Source: Motiliproteus sediminis (GTDB lineage Bacteria; Pseudomonadota; Gammaproteobacteria; Pseudomonadales; Balneatricaceae). From it: a stretch of DNA of 64,000 nt. The notes under the pieces are model-generated. The model ran no database searches, was not told the origin of the DNA, and saw only the letters and a program-made list of their open reading frames with translations. Positions within the stretch are counted from its first letter, which is position 1. Each line of letters opens with the position of its first letter. Where the stretch lies: positions 434,001 to 498,000 of the forward strand of contig NZ_JAERQK010000001.1 of the NCBI RefSeq assembly GCF_017912535.1, in the 5' to 3' direction. Position numbers and translations under genes: made by a program. This document shows, piece by piece, positions 8,312 through 16,621 of the stretch.

Positions 8312-10042
8312 GTGTTGAGCGCCGCATTTGACCAGATCAATCAGCCATCATCTCCTGTATGTCTATGCCCCCCCACCGTTATGATGCCCTCGCTGGGGCA
8401 GCATGGGGTGCTACACGCGGCAGTGTGGGGGCAGATCACCGATGCAGAAGGCAAGACTGTAACTGCGGATCAGCTTTGTAAGCGCGCCGAGACCGAGGGA
8501 GACAAGCTGCTGGCGCAACTGCGCGGCCACTACGCGCTACTGTTGTGGGACGCACATAACCGTTGGAGCTGGCTCTGCGCGGATCGTTTTGCAACCCGTC
8601 GCCTCTACTACTGTGTCGTCGATGGGCGCCTGTGGGTTGCCGATAATTTGCAAACCTTGCGTCGCGCACTACCAACCCCCGTGAGTATTCGGCCTCAGGC
8701 ACTGGTGGACTACCTGTTCTTCCATATGATTCCCAGCCCTGAAACCCTCTATGAGGGGGTGTTTACGTTGGCGCCGGCTGAATATCTGGTATGCACGTCC
8801 AATGGTCAGGAGCGCCGCCGCCATTGGCATCCGCGTTTAGGTCAGGTTAGCAACGCCGGCGAACGTGAGTTGGGCCAACAGTTATTCAGCACGCTTGATA
8901 CTGCGGTGGGGAATCTCGGAGCTGGTGAAAACGTGGGATGTTTTCTCAGTGGCGGGTTGGATAGCTCCAGTATTGCCGGATTGTTAGCACGTCATCGGCA
9001 AAAGACACCCGCTTTCTCCATCGGCTTTCCGCTGGAGCAGTACAACGAGCTGGACTACGCGCGCTGCGCGGTCGATCGTTTTAGTCTTGATGGCCATGAA
9101 TACATCATGCAGCCGCAAGACGTAGTCGATGCGTTGCCTACCATCGTGGCCAGTATGGGCCAACCCTTTGGCAACAGCTCCGTACTACCCACCTATTTCT
9201 GCGCGCGATTGGCTAAAGATCAGGGTATTGAAAAACTGGTGGCGGGCGACGGTGGTGACGAGTTGTTCGCGGGCAATGAACGTTATGCGCATCAGTTAAA
9301 ACTGGAACGCTGGCGTCAGCGGCTTGGGCCCCTGGTAGGGCTGCTCGACGTGGCGTTGCTTAAAATGCCCTGGCCTGACCGACCGTCGCTGCTGGCGAAA
9401 GGTAAAAGTTTCGCCCGGCAATTGAAGATGACCATTCCTGAGAACCTGGAATACTACAACTTCTTCAATCTTATTGACCGTCAGTCGCTGTTTTCCGCCG
9501 AAATAGCAGCCCAGGCCGATCTCAAGGGGCCTGATCGTCGTTGCCAGGCGTTGTTTGACCAACTGGATGGTGGCGATGCGCTGGATCGAATGCTGTTTAT
9601 GGATTGGAAGCATACGCTCGCGGACAATGACCTGGTGAAAGTGACCTCTATGTGCCAACTGGCTGGAGTCGATGTCGTTTATCCAATGCTTGATGACAGA
9701 CTGGTTGATTTTTCGCTTCAGGTTCCCGCGTCGTTGAAACTGACACCCACCAATCTGCGGCATTTATATAAACAGGCGATGACCGGGTTTCTTCCTGATA
9801 AGATCATTCACAAAAGCAAACACGGTTTCGGCTTGCCTTTCGGCCTGTGGACCCAGGAGCACCCGGGGCTGCGCAGTTTGGCGTATGACGCCCTTGATAC
9901 CTTGCCGCGCTTTGGTTTTTTCAACCGCGCTTTTATCGATGAGGTGAAACGGTTGCACCAACAGGAGCATGCCAAACATTATGGCGAGCTGGTGTGGGTG
10001 CTGATGGTGTTGGCTATTTGGCTTAATGAATATGCGGACTAG
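8312..10042 (+). CDS. Asparagine-synthase-like protein without the glutaminase cysteine
   Basis: 576 residues in AsnB layout: a degenerate N-terminal glutaminase-like domain (about 1-190) and an ATP-pyrophosphatase domain with SGGLDSSSIAG near residue 214 and GDGGDELFAGNERY. Normal glutamine-dependent members start Met-Cys, using Cys2 to release ammonia. This one starts MLSAAF, and no in-frame Met-Cys exists upstream, so glutamine hydrolysis is not expected. The synthetase half could adenylate a carboxylate and couple it to ammonia or an amine, as beta-lactam synthetases do. It opens a plus-strand operon with an acyl carrier protein and two hydrolases. The start is GTG 8312, with GAGGA about ten bases upstream. 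Confidence 0.88.
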   Translation: MLSAAFDQINQPSSPVCLCPPTVMMPSLGQHGVLHAAVWGQITDAEGKTVTADQLCKRAETEGDKLLAQLRGHYALLLWDAHNRWSWLCADRFATRRLYYCVVDGRLWVADNLQTLRRALPTPVSIRPQALVDYLFFHMIPSPETLYEGVFTLAPAEYLVCTSNGQERRRHWHPRLGQVSNAGERELGQQLFSTLDTAVGNLGAGENVGCFLSGGLDSSSIAGLLARHRQKTPAFSIGFPLEQYNELDYARCAVDRFSLDGHEYIMQPQDVVDALPTIVASMGQPFGNSSVLPTYFCARLAKDQGIEKLVAGDGGDELFAGNERYAHQLKLERWRQRLGPLVGLLDVALLKMPWPDRPSLLAKGKSFARQLKMTIPENLEYYNFFNLIDRQSLFSAEIAAQADLKGPDRRCQALFDQLDGGDALDRMLFMDWKHTLADNDLVKVTSMCQLAGVDVVYPMLDDRLVDFSLQVPASLKLTPTNLRHLYKQAMTGFLPDKIIHKSKHGFGLPFGLWTQEHPGLRSLAYDALDTLPRFGFFNRAFIDEVKRLHQQEHAKHYGELVWVLMVLAIWLNEYAD

Positions 10043-10057
10043 GAGTAAACGTAGTTA

Positions 10058-10306
10058 ATGGATAGCGAAATCATTGTCAGGAATCTGTTGCAGGCAGCTA
10101 CTGCCCGTGACGATATTGCTGAAATGCCTCTTTCCGCCCCGTTGCTGGGGCATGTGGCTGAACTTGACTCGATGGCGATTGTGACTTTTTTTACCGTGCT
10201 CGAAGAGGATTACGGCGTTGCTATTGACGATGATGAGGTCAGCGCCGAGCTGTTCGAATCGCTGCAGACCCTGACCGATTTTGTGGCCGCCAAAGTCGGG
10301 TGCTGA
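10058..10306 (+). CDS. Acyl carrier protein, XrtA cluster
   Basis: An acidic 82-residue protein with the carrier-protein fold and the phosphopantetheine attachment serine at Ser38 in AELDSMAIV. It would carry an acyl or aminoacyl group as a thioester. It follows the asparagine-synthase-like gene by 15 bases, and its TGA overlaps the ATG of the next hydrolase by one base, so all four genes appear translationally linked. The likely loading enzyme is the AMP-forming ligase at 3971-5548 (inference). Confidence 0.88.
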   Translation: MDSEIIVRNLLQAATARDDIAEMPLSAPLLGHVAELDSMAIVTFFTVLEEDYGVAIDDDEVSAELFESLQTLTDFVAAKVGC

Positions 10307-11118
10307 TGGCTTATCAAGGGCGCTTCTTGGCCGCAACCAGCGGTAACCTCTATCTTGGCTGCTACGGCACGTTAAGTGGGCGTCATGCGTGGCTTTTCCT
10401 TCCCCCCTTTGCTGAGGAGATGAACCTGAGTCGAGCGGTGGTATCGCGCCAGGCGCGCGCGCTTGCAGAGCGCGGTGAGCCGGTGGTAACCCTTGACTAC
10501 TTCGGAACCGGCGACAGTGAAGGAGAGTTTGAGCAAGCTGGTTTGGCGCTCTGGCAGCAAGACGTTAACGATGCACTGGCGTGGCTGCATGCCGAGGGCG
10601 TAGCATCCATCAGTTTATGGGGAGTGCGGTTCGGCGGGCTGCTGGCGTTAAGTATGTTGGCGCGTGCGCCATCGCCGGTCGCGCGGCTGCTGTTATGGAA
10701 GCCGGTACTGGATGGCAAGTTGATGATGAATCAGTTTGTTCGCCTCAAGCAGATCAATGAATCCCTGCGCGGTGGCGAGAAAGTCAACTGGCTGCAGCGC
10801 ATCCAAGCGGGCGAAACCCATGAAATTGCCGGCTACCCGCTAACCAGCGATTTCTTGAATGAGTTACAAAGCCTGCGATTGGAGCAGGCAATGATGATCA
10901 ATGTGCCTGATACTCTGTGGCTTGAAACCGGCCCCGCACTGCCTCCGGTTGCTGCTAACCACGCTACGCTATGGCCGGATGCACGCTTGTCGCAGTTGGC
11001 GGTGAAGGATACGCCATTCTGGCAGAATCCTGATAGTTATGACGCTCCGGCATTGATTGAAGCAACACTGGCGCATACCTGGACCCAACCCAGCAACAAC
11101 GAAGCCGCTCATGTTTAA
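10306..11118 (+). CDS. Alpha/beta hydrolase 2, exosortase A system-associated
   Basis: A 270-residue alpha/beta-hydrolase-like protein. LPPFAEEMNLSR near the N-terminus and DYFGTGDSEG are the signature blocks of the family called exosortase A system-associated hydrolase 2. The nucleophile elbow region reads WGVRFGGLLAL, where the usual Ser of GxSxG is replaced by Arg, so normal esterase activity is uncertain; this is common in the family to my knowledge. It starts at ATG 10306, overlapping the carrier protein stop, and overlaps hydrolase 1 by eight bases. A thioesterase or acyltransferase role on the carrier is only an inference. Confidence 0.88.
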   Translation: MAYQGRFLAATSGNLYLGCYGTLSGRHAWLFLPPFAEEMNLSRAVVSRQARALAERGEPVVTLDYFGTGDSEGEFEQAGLALWQQDVNDALAWLHAEGVASISLWGVRFGGLLALSMLARAPSPVARLLLWKPVLDGKLMMNQFVRLKQINESLRGGEKVNWLQRIQAGETHEIAGYPLTSDFLNELQSLRLEQAMMINVPDTLWLETGPALPPVAANHATLWPDARLSQLAVKDTPFWQNPDSYDAPALIEATLAHTWTQPSNNEAAHV

Positions 11119-11944
11119 TGAATCAGCACTGACTTTTGAGTGCGACCAGCGCCGCCTGGCCGCCATTCTTCATGCGGGCGATTCCGAGGCGTCGGTCGGT
11201 GTGGTGGTGGTAGTCGGAGGGCCGCAGTATCGAGTCGGCAGCCATCGCCAGTTTGTTCATCTCGCGCGTCATCTGGCTGATAAGGGTATCCCCACGCTGC
11301 GTTTCGATGTCACCGGCATGGGTGATAGCGCGGGAGAAAAGAGACCCTTTGATCAACTGGATGCGGACCTTCGTGCCGCCGTGGACGCGTTGCTTCAACA
11401 ACAGCCCCAACTACAAGGGGTGGTGTTGTGGGGGCTTTGCGATGGCGCTTCTGCCGCCTTGCTTTACGCGCCCCGGGATCGCCGGATAAAAGGTCTGGTG
11501 TTGGTCAATCCCTGGTTGGAAGACGCGCAGGCCCAAGCGCAGGCTCGGCTATGGGATTATTACCTCAAACGCCTTTTATCAGTCGACTTCTGGCGCAAGT
11601 TTCTGCGTGGAAAGGTGGCAGTGGGAGGAGCGCTGGGTGAGCTTGGGCATACCGTTGCCCAGTCTCAGCAGCACACCAAGGCGGAACAGTGCGTGAGTTA
11701 CCAGCAGCGGATGCTGAGCGCTTTTTCTGCGATTCAGATACCGGTGCAATTGCTGCTGTGTGGCGAAGACCTTACGGCGAGAGAGTTCGAATACCAATTC
11801 AATCACCGGGCAGACTGGCGACGCCCACGAAAAGATAAGCAGATCAATGTTGTATCGTTACCCGATGCGGACCATACCTGCTCGACGCGTCAGTGGAAGC
11901 AGCAGCTGGCTGAGCACACGCTCGGGTTTGTTAGCGCGCTATAA
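11111..11944 (+). CDS. Alpha/beta hydrolase 1, exosortase A system-associated
   Basis: 277 residues, alpha/beta-hydrolase fold. The N-terminal VVVGGPQYRVGSHRQF block and FDVTGMGDSAG mark the XrtA-associated hydrolase 1 family. The nucleophile elbow is WGLCDGASAAL, with Cys rather than Ser at the nucleophile position, and a late LPDADHTCS provides a candidate catalytic His. The start at ATG 11111 overlaps the preceding hydrolase stop. It is the last gene of the asparagine-synthase/carrier operon and converges on the DegT gene. Function is unknown; the paired hydrolases probably process the same carrier-bound group. Confidence 0.88.
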   Translation: MFNESALTFECDQRRLAAILHAGDSEASVGVVVVVGGPQYRVGSHRQFVHLARHLADKGIPTLRFDVTGMGDSAGEKRPFDQLDADLRAAVDALLQQQPQLQGVVLWGLCDGASAALLYAPRDRRIKGLVLVNPWLEDAQAQAQARLWDYYLKRLLSVDFWRKFLRGKVAVGGALGELGHTVAQSQQHTKAEQCVSYQQRMLSAFSAIQIPVQLLLCGEDLTAREFEYQFNHRADWRRPRKDKQINVVSLPDADHTCSTRQWKQQLAEHTLGFVSAL

Positions 11945-11966
11945 CCACCCCGAATTTTAGCGACCT

Positions 11967-13163
11967 TCAGCCCACCGCTTTAAGCAACCGGTCGATCACC
12001 CAGTCTAGTTGTTGCCGGCTCATGGACTGATGGCAGGGCAGTTGTATCAACGACAGCCTCATCTGTTTGCTGATGTCACAGTCCGACAGCATCAGCTCTT
12101 CCCATCGCCACATCGGTACCCCCTGCAGTTTGAGTGTAGGAAACGTACGTTCAGAATCCGGCAGGAATAGTGGAAAAACGTAGGGCACCACCGCGTCTGG
12201 TAGCCTGTCGAACAGCAGTCGAAGGTCGGGCTGTTTGCTCAGACGGTCGAGGTAATAGTGGAAGTTATCCCGGCGCCTGCCCGCATTGGCCGTACAATCG
12301 CTGTGTTGGATCAAGGCGCGGGCAAACCATGTCGGCGCAGCGTAGAGCTGGTTCGGGTCAAACCAGTGGAACTCGTCCCGGTTCAGGGGGCGCAGCGGGT
12401 AATGAATAGGTCCCGGCAAAGTAACCGCTTTGATATCCCGGTCGCTTGGCAGCGGCTGGTTGTAGTTTCTGGCCATCTGCAACGTATGCAGCACGCTTTT
12501 AAGCTGTGCGCTCAGCGGTGCGGCGTTCAATGACGGTGGGCAGAACTGCTCCGCCGTGCGATTAATCACCAGCGCTCCGCCCTCTATTCCCGGGAAAAAC
12601 TTCACCGTACTGGCGATAGCAACATCGCCAAAGCTGCCCAGCATCTGACCGTCGAGTGAACCAAAGAAAGCGTGCGCGCAATCTTCTATCAAGGCCAGTT
12701 GGTGTTGTCTGCAAAATGCCTGCAGCGAGGGCATCGGCTGAGGAAAGCCAAAAAAGTGAGGCGCTAACAGGGCTTTGGTGCGGGAGTTAACATGGGGTAT
12801 CAGGTGCTGATCGAGAATCTGCAGCTTTTCAGTAAGCTGAAACAGCCGAATCTTGCCGCCCAGGAATATGATCGGCTCGAGCATCGAGCCGCAGTGATAG
12901 GCAGGGACCAACACTTCGTCGCCCGGGCCAATATTCAACGCCTTAAGGGCGTGAAACAGGGCAGTGCGGCCACTGCGAAAAAACTGCGTGTCCGCCGCCA
13001 GAAAGCGGCTGTGGTGGCCGTTTGCTCGGGAGGTACGCAGTAACCGGGGCTGAAGTTGCGGCAACATCGGGACCTTGGGTAAGGGGTAGCTCGCTGCGCA
13101 ACTGGGCAGGTCATAGATGAGCGGGTGGGCTGCAGTGCTGTTCTCTTGCTGTTCAGGTGACAT
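11967..13163 (-). CDS. DegT/DnrJ/EryC1-type PLP aminotransferase
   Basis: A 398-residue sugar-aminotransferase-fold protein. FRSGRTALFHALKAL near the start of the core, GPGDEVLVPAYHCGSM, the LIEDCAHAFFG block with the PLP-contacting Asp, and STVKFFPGIEGGAL with the PLP lysine are all visible. Such enzymes aminate keto sugars for EPS, or in some cases aminate other small molecules. The open frame extends much further upstream, but that part is the antisense of the deacetylase gene; the ATG at 13163 overlaps the deacetylase stop by 11 bases and is the sensible start. It is cotranscribed with the deacetylase. Confidence 0.88.
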   Translation of the reverse strand: MSPEQQENSTAAHPLIYDLPSCAASYPLPKVPMLPQLQPRLLRTSRANGHHSRFLAADTQFFRSGRTALFHALKALNIGPGDEVLVPAYHCGSMLEPIIFLGGKIRLFQLTEKLQILDQHLIPHVNSRTKALLAPHFFGFPQPMPSLQAFCRQHQLALIEDCAHAFFGSLDGQMLGSFGDVAIASTVKFFPGIEGGALVINRTAEQFCPPSLNAAPLSAQLKSVLHTLQMARNYNQPLPSDRDIKAVTLPGPIHYPLRPLNRDEFHWFDPNQLYAAPTWFARALIQHSDCTANAGRRRDNFHYYLDRLSKQPDLRLLFDRLPDAVVPYVFPLFLPDSERTFPTLKLQGVPMWRWEELMLSDCDISKQMRLSLIQLPCHQSMSRQQLDWVIDRLLKAVG

Positions 13164-14100
13164 AGGGCATCTCGAAGAACCGGTTGCGTGCCAGCAGGCC
13201 CATAAATCCCAGCCGACTGTGGCGCCAAGGCGTGAAACGACGCAACTGAAACGGATCGGTGCTGGCCGTGTTGACTCCCCAGGCGGTACTGACAGCCTGA
13301 CAATAGCCGGCGCCCTTGACTGCATCGATGACGTCACGAGTGTAGTCCTGCTCGGGCTTACCGTTGGGGTAGGCAAAGGAGCGGATCGGCATGCCGATAA
13401 TCGTTTCCAGCAGTTGTTTGTTGGTGGTGATCTCGCGGCGACAGCTCTCTGTTTCAAGCGCTGCCAGAATCGGATGGCTATGGCTGTGTCCACCGATCTC
13501 CATCCCGGCCGCATGAATGCGTGCTATCTGCTCGGCTCCCATCATCAAGGTCGGAACCGGGGCTGTTTGGCAGAGCCGTTCGACTGTTTGCTGGCGCTTA
13601 TCTGCTGGCTGGTGTTTGACCTGTTGCAATAAGCGTTCGACTGCCTGTGATAGCGGTTGATCGAGAATTGTCGTGGGCTCCAGGTCGACAGCGCGCAGCG
13701 CGGCGTCGTTGATAGCACCTATGCGTAGCGCCTCAATCAGACGGTCGTTCCACATGGCGCCACCATCTACGAAAGCGCTGGTCAGAAAGAAGGTGGCGGG
13801 GATGTTGTAACGCTGTAACAGGGGTAGGGCAACATCGTGGTTATTGGCGTAGCCATCATCAAAAGTAATCACCAGCGCCCGGGGCGGAAGCGTGCCTGCT
13901 TGCAGGTGGAGCATGGCGTCGTTCAGGGTAAATACGGCGAAATAGCGTTTGATGGTCCGCAAATGCTGCTCAAAAATAGCCGCCGTCGGTTCCGTGGGGC
14001 GCAGAGGGTCGAACTCGGCGACCACTTGATGGTAATTCAGGATGGTCAACAGATTACGACCGAGAAATTGGCCGAGCGTGAAACCAAGGGGCGAGATCAT
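13153..14100 (-). CDS. Polysaccharide deacetylase family protein
   Basis: A 315-residue NodB-fold carbohydrate esterase (CE4). The ITFDDGYANN motif holds the catalytic base and metal-binding aspartates, and GHSHSHP carries the metal-binding histidines; RSFAYPNGK follows. It would remove N-acetyl groups from EPS sugars in the periplasm or act on a precursor, although no signal peptide is obvious. The ATG at 14100 is preferred to the one at 14187, because the intervening bases hold a strong dyad (14151-14185) that looks like leader DNA; neither start has a strong ribosome binding site. The next gene, DegT, overlaps by 11 bases. Confidence 0.85.
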   Translation of the reverse strand: MISPLGFTLGQFLGRNLLTILNYHQVVAEFDPLRPTEPTAAIFEQHLRTIKRYFAVFTLNDAMLHLQAGTLPPRALVITFDDGYANNHDVALPLLQRYNIPATFFLTSAFVDGGAMWNDRLIEALRIGAINDAALRAVDLEPTTILDQPLSQAVERLLQQVKHQPADKRQQTVERLCQTAPVPTLMMGAEQIARIHAAGMEIGGHSHSHPILAALETESCRREITTNKQLLETIIGMPIRSFAYPNGKPEQDYTRDVIDAVKGAGYCQAVSTAWGVNTASTDPFQLRRFTPWRHSRLGFMGLLARNRFFEMPYVT

Positions 14101-14150
14101 AACGACGGGGTCCGTTCTATCGCGTGTTGCTCTATGGTAGATCAACCGCG

Positions 14151-14185
14151 GAGCCGCGCAAACCTTTGCTGTTGCACCGCGGCTC
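14151..14185. repeat. Inverted repeat in divergent leader
   Basis: GAGCCGCG (14151-14158) is matched by CGCGGCTC (14178-14185), an 8-base perfect GC-rich stem around a 19-base loop. It lies in the 183-base gap between the divergent deacetylase and glycosyltransferase genes. There is no T-run, so it is more likely a leader hairpin or operator than a terminator. Confidence 0.4.
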
Positions 14186-14283
14186 ACTGGGTAATACTGT
14201 ATGAAGCTTCTATACTGTTTTCTCGTGCGTTGTATCTATGGTCGGCGCACTCACAGAGTGCTGGTCGAAAATAAGGAGATTTC

Positions 14284-15546
14284 TTGGCCTCGGACAACAC
14301 CCGGTCGGCACTGATGGTGGCTTACCATTTTCCGCCGGCAGCCTTCAGTAGCGGTGTCCATCGCTTGGTTGCTTTAGCCAACGCACTGTCAGCACAGTGC
14401 TGGGATGTGTCGGTGCTAACGGTGCGCGAACAGCTCTATGAACGCACCGATGCGGCTGCTTTGGAGGCGGTTGATCCCCGTGTTCGTATTCTCCGCAGCC
14501 GAGCATACGATACCCGCAAGCACTTGAGTATCAAAGGTCGTTATCTACAGACGATGGCGCTGCCGGATACGCTGCAATCGTGGGTGCTTTTCGGATTGAT
14601 AGCCGGATTGCGTCAGATTCGGCGTCAACGTCCAGCGGTTATCTTGTCATCCTATCCCATCGCCTCGTCTCACCTTCTCGCGTACTGCCTCCATCGTTTG
14701 ACGGGCATACCCTGGATTGCGGATTTTCGCGATCCCATGGCGCAGGATGGCTATCCGAGCAATCGCGCGCAGTGGAAAAGCTTTAAATGGATTGAAGAGC
14801 GAGCGGCGAAACACGCACGTTTACTGGTGTTCGCGACCGATGGTGCGATGAACGAATACAGGCGGCGTTACCCTCAGGTTAGCGAAGAACGATGGGCAGT
14901 GATGAGTAACGGCTTTGATGGCGAACGGTACGCAGATATTGTTGCCGCTCCCAGAGCGGCCGATCGTCCAACTACTTTGCTCCATTCCGGCTTGATCTAC
15001 CCGATGGAACGCAACCCTGAGGCACTGTTCAAAGCCCTGGGCCGACTGCAGCAGGAGGGATTCTTTAATAGCCATCCGTTACGGCTGACTCTCCGCGCTA
15101 CCGGCCATGATACGGCCTACGCGCCGATGATTGCGGCGGCCGGTATCGACCAGATTGTCAGCCTGGAACCGCCGGTGCCGTACACGCAGGCACTGCAAGA
15201 GATGTTTGATGCTGATGCTCTGCTGTTATTGCAAGGTGCGGATTGTAATCAGCAGATACCGGCCAAAGCCTACGAGTACCTGCGGGCTCGCAAGCCGGTA
15301 CTGGCGTTGACTGACCCTGAGGGCGATACGGCCCGTCTGCTTGCAGACAATGGAGTAGCGGCGATCGCGTCGCTTTACGACGAAGATGCAATCGCCGATG
15401 CGCTGAAGAACTTCTGCCTTAAGCTGCAGCAAGAACGCTTTGTACTGCCGGACCTTGAAGCCATTAACCGCTATGACCGGCGCACCATATCGGCTGAGTT
15501 TGTTGGTCATCTGGAATCGGTGTTAGCAAAGGAGTCTGCAGCATGA
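14284..15546 (+). CDS. Glycosyltransferase, GT4-like
   Basis: A 420-residue GT-B-fold glycosyltransferase. The N-terminal region VAYHFPPAAFSSGVHR is typical of these EPS transferases, and IPAKAYEYLRARKPVLAL near the C-terminus is the nucleotide-sugar-binding Glu-rich block of the GT4 type. It starts at TTG 14284; AAGGAG at 14273-14278 fixes this start. It opens the plus-strand run that leads into the AT-rich segment and overlaps the next gene by four bases (ATGA). Cytoplasmic or membrane-associated; sugar and linkage unknown. Confidence 0.88.
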   Translation: MASDNTRSALMVAYHFPPAAFSSGVHRLVALANALSAQCWDVSVLTVREQLYERTDAAALEAVDPRVRILRSRAYDTRKHLSIKGRYLQTMALPDTLQSWVLFGLIAGLRQIRRQRPAVILSSYPIASSHLLAYCLHRLTGIPWIADFRDPMAQDGYPSNRAQWKSFKWIEERAAKHARLLVFATDGAMNEYRRRYPQVSEERWAVMSNGFDGERYADIVAAPRAADRPTTLLHSGLIYPMERNPEALFKALGRLQQEGFFNSHPLRLTLRATGHDTAYAPMIAAAGIDQIVSLEPPVPYTQALQEMFDADALLLLQGADCNQQIPAKAYEYLRARKPVLALTDPEGDTARLLADNGVAAIASLYDEDAIADALKNFCLKLQQERFVLPDLEAINRYDRRTISAEFVGHLESVLAKESAA

Positions 15547-16583
15547 GGACCCCGTTGGCGGCTCAAGTAGCGTCGAATACCTGCTGGCGCTGCGTATCGG
15601 CTGCCTCGTTTGGGCAGTGGCACGCCGTCTGGGATGACCTCAATCAACGCTGTGCCAACAGCCCGGTATTGACAGCTGCCATGGTGGCTACCTCGCTCGA
15701 GGTTTTCGGCTCCGGAGATGAGGTGCTGATGATTGCCGGGCCAGAACAGCAACCGGTGGCCATGGGGGTGTTTGAGCGCAGTCGTTTCGGCGTTTGGAAC
15801 AGTTTTCAGCCATCGCAAGCGCCCCTGGGGTTATGGCTGAACGACGGATCGGAATCACTACCTCAGTTGCTCACACTACTGATGAAAGCCTTGCCGGGGT
15901 TTACACTGCGGTTGGGGCTGACCCAGCTTGATCCCATGCATTATCCACGGCCAGAGGATGACGCTGGTTTGCATAGCTTCGATTATATCGATACTGCCCG
16001 AATCGATATGAGCGAGGGCGACTTTGACAGCTATTGGGCTGCTCGCGGCAAGAACCTGCGCCAGAACATGTCAAAGCAAAGCAATCGCTTGCAGCGAGAA
16101 GGCGTGGCGGAACAGCTGCAGTGTGTCACCGCGGTTGATGATATCGCCGCGGCGGTAGCTGACTACGGCATGCTGGAATCACGTAGTTGGAAAGCTGACA
16201 AAGGAACGGCTGTAGCCCCTGACAACGCACAGGGTCGTTTTTACACCCGTCTTCTGCAAACCTACGCGGCTACTGGCCAGGCCCGAATCTATCGCTACTG
16301 GTACGACCAGTCTCTGGTGGCGTGCGATCTCTGCATTGAGCAAGGTGGGGTGTTGGTAATTTTGAAAACCACCTTCGACGAGCAGCACAAGAAAACATCG
16401 CCTGCTTTTTTGATGCGCCGGGCTTACTTCCCCTCGCTGTTCGCTGATCCTCGAATTCGCTCTGTCGAGTTTTATGGTCGGGTTATGGAGTGGCATACTA
16501 AGTGGAGTGAGGATGTCAGAGGTATTTATCATCTGAATAAAGACAGTTCAGTATTACGAATTATTAAGCTGATGCGGAATTGA
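15543..16583 (+). CDS. GNAT-fold acetyltransferase, BioF2/FemAB-like
   Basis: A 346-residue protein with the central RGKNLRQNMSKQSNRLQREG block and the SRSWKADKGTA and AFLMRRAYFPSL blocks of BioF2-like acetyltransferases (a FemAB relative in the GNAT fold). It probably adds an acyl group to an EPS sugar or precursor; the substrate is unknown. It overlaps the preceding glycosyltransferase gene by four bases, so the two are translationally coupled. Its base composition still resembles the rest of the locus; the AT-rich segment begins just after it. Confidence 0.82.
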   Translation: MRTPLAAQVASNTCWRCVSAASFGQWHAVWDDLNQRCANSPVLTAAMVATSLEVFGSGDEVLMIAGPEQQPVAMGVFERSRFGVWNSFQPSQAPLGLWLNDGSESLPQLLTLLMKALPGFTLRLGLTQLDPMHYPRPEDDAGLHSFDYIDTARIDMSEGDFDSYWAARGKNLRQNMSKQSNRLQREGVAEQLQCVTAVDDIAAAVADYGMLESRSWKADKGTAVAPDNAQGRFYTRLLQTYAATGQARIYRYWYDQSLVACDLCIEQGGVLVILKTTFDEQHKKTSPAFLMRRAYFPSLFADPRIRSVEFYGRVMEWHTKWSEDVRGIYHLNKDSSVLRIIKLMRN

Positions 16584-16621
16584 AATTAGTGCTAAATATT
16601 AACTAGGGTGATGGGGTCGTT

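Noticed and set aside
13164-13514. N-terminal extension of the DegT aminotransferase frame
   Set aside because: This part is the antisense-frame shadow of the same-strand deacetylase gene; the DegT homology begins after ATG 13163.
16148-16160. GGCGGTAGCTGAC, similar to an RfaH ops element
   Set aside because: It lies inside the GNAT coding sequence, not in an operon leader; chance match.
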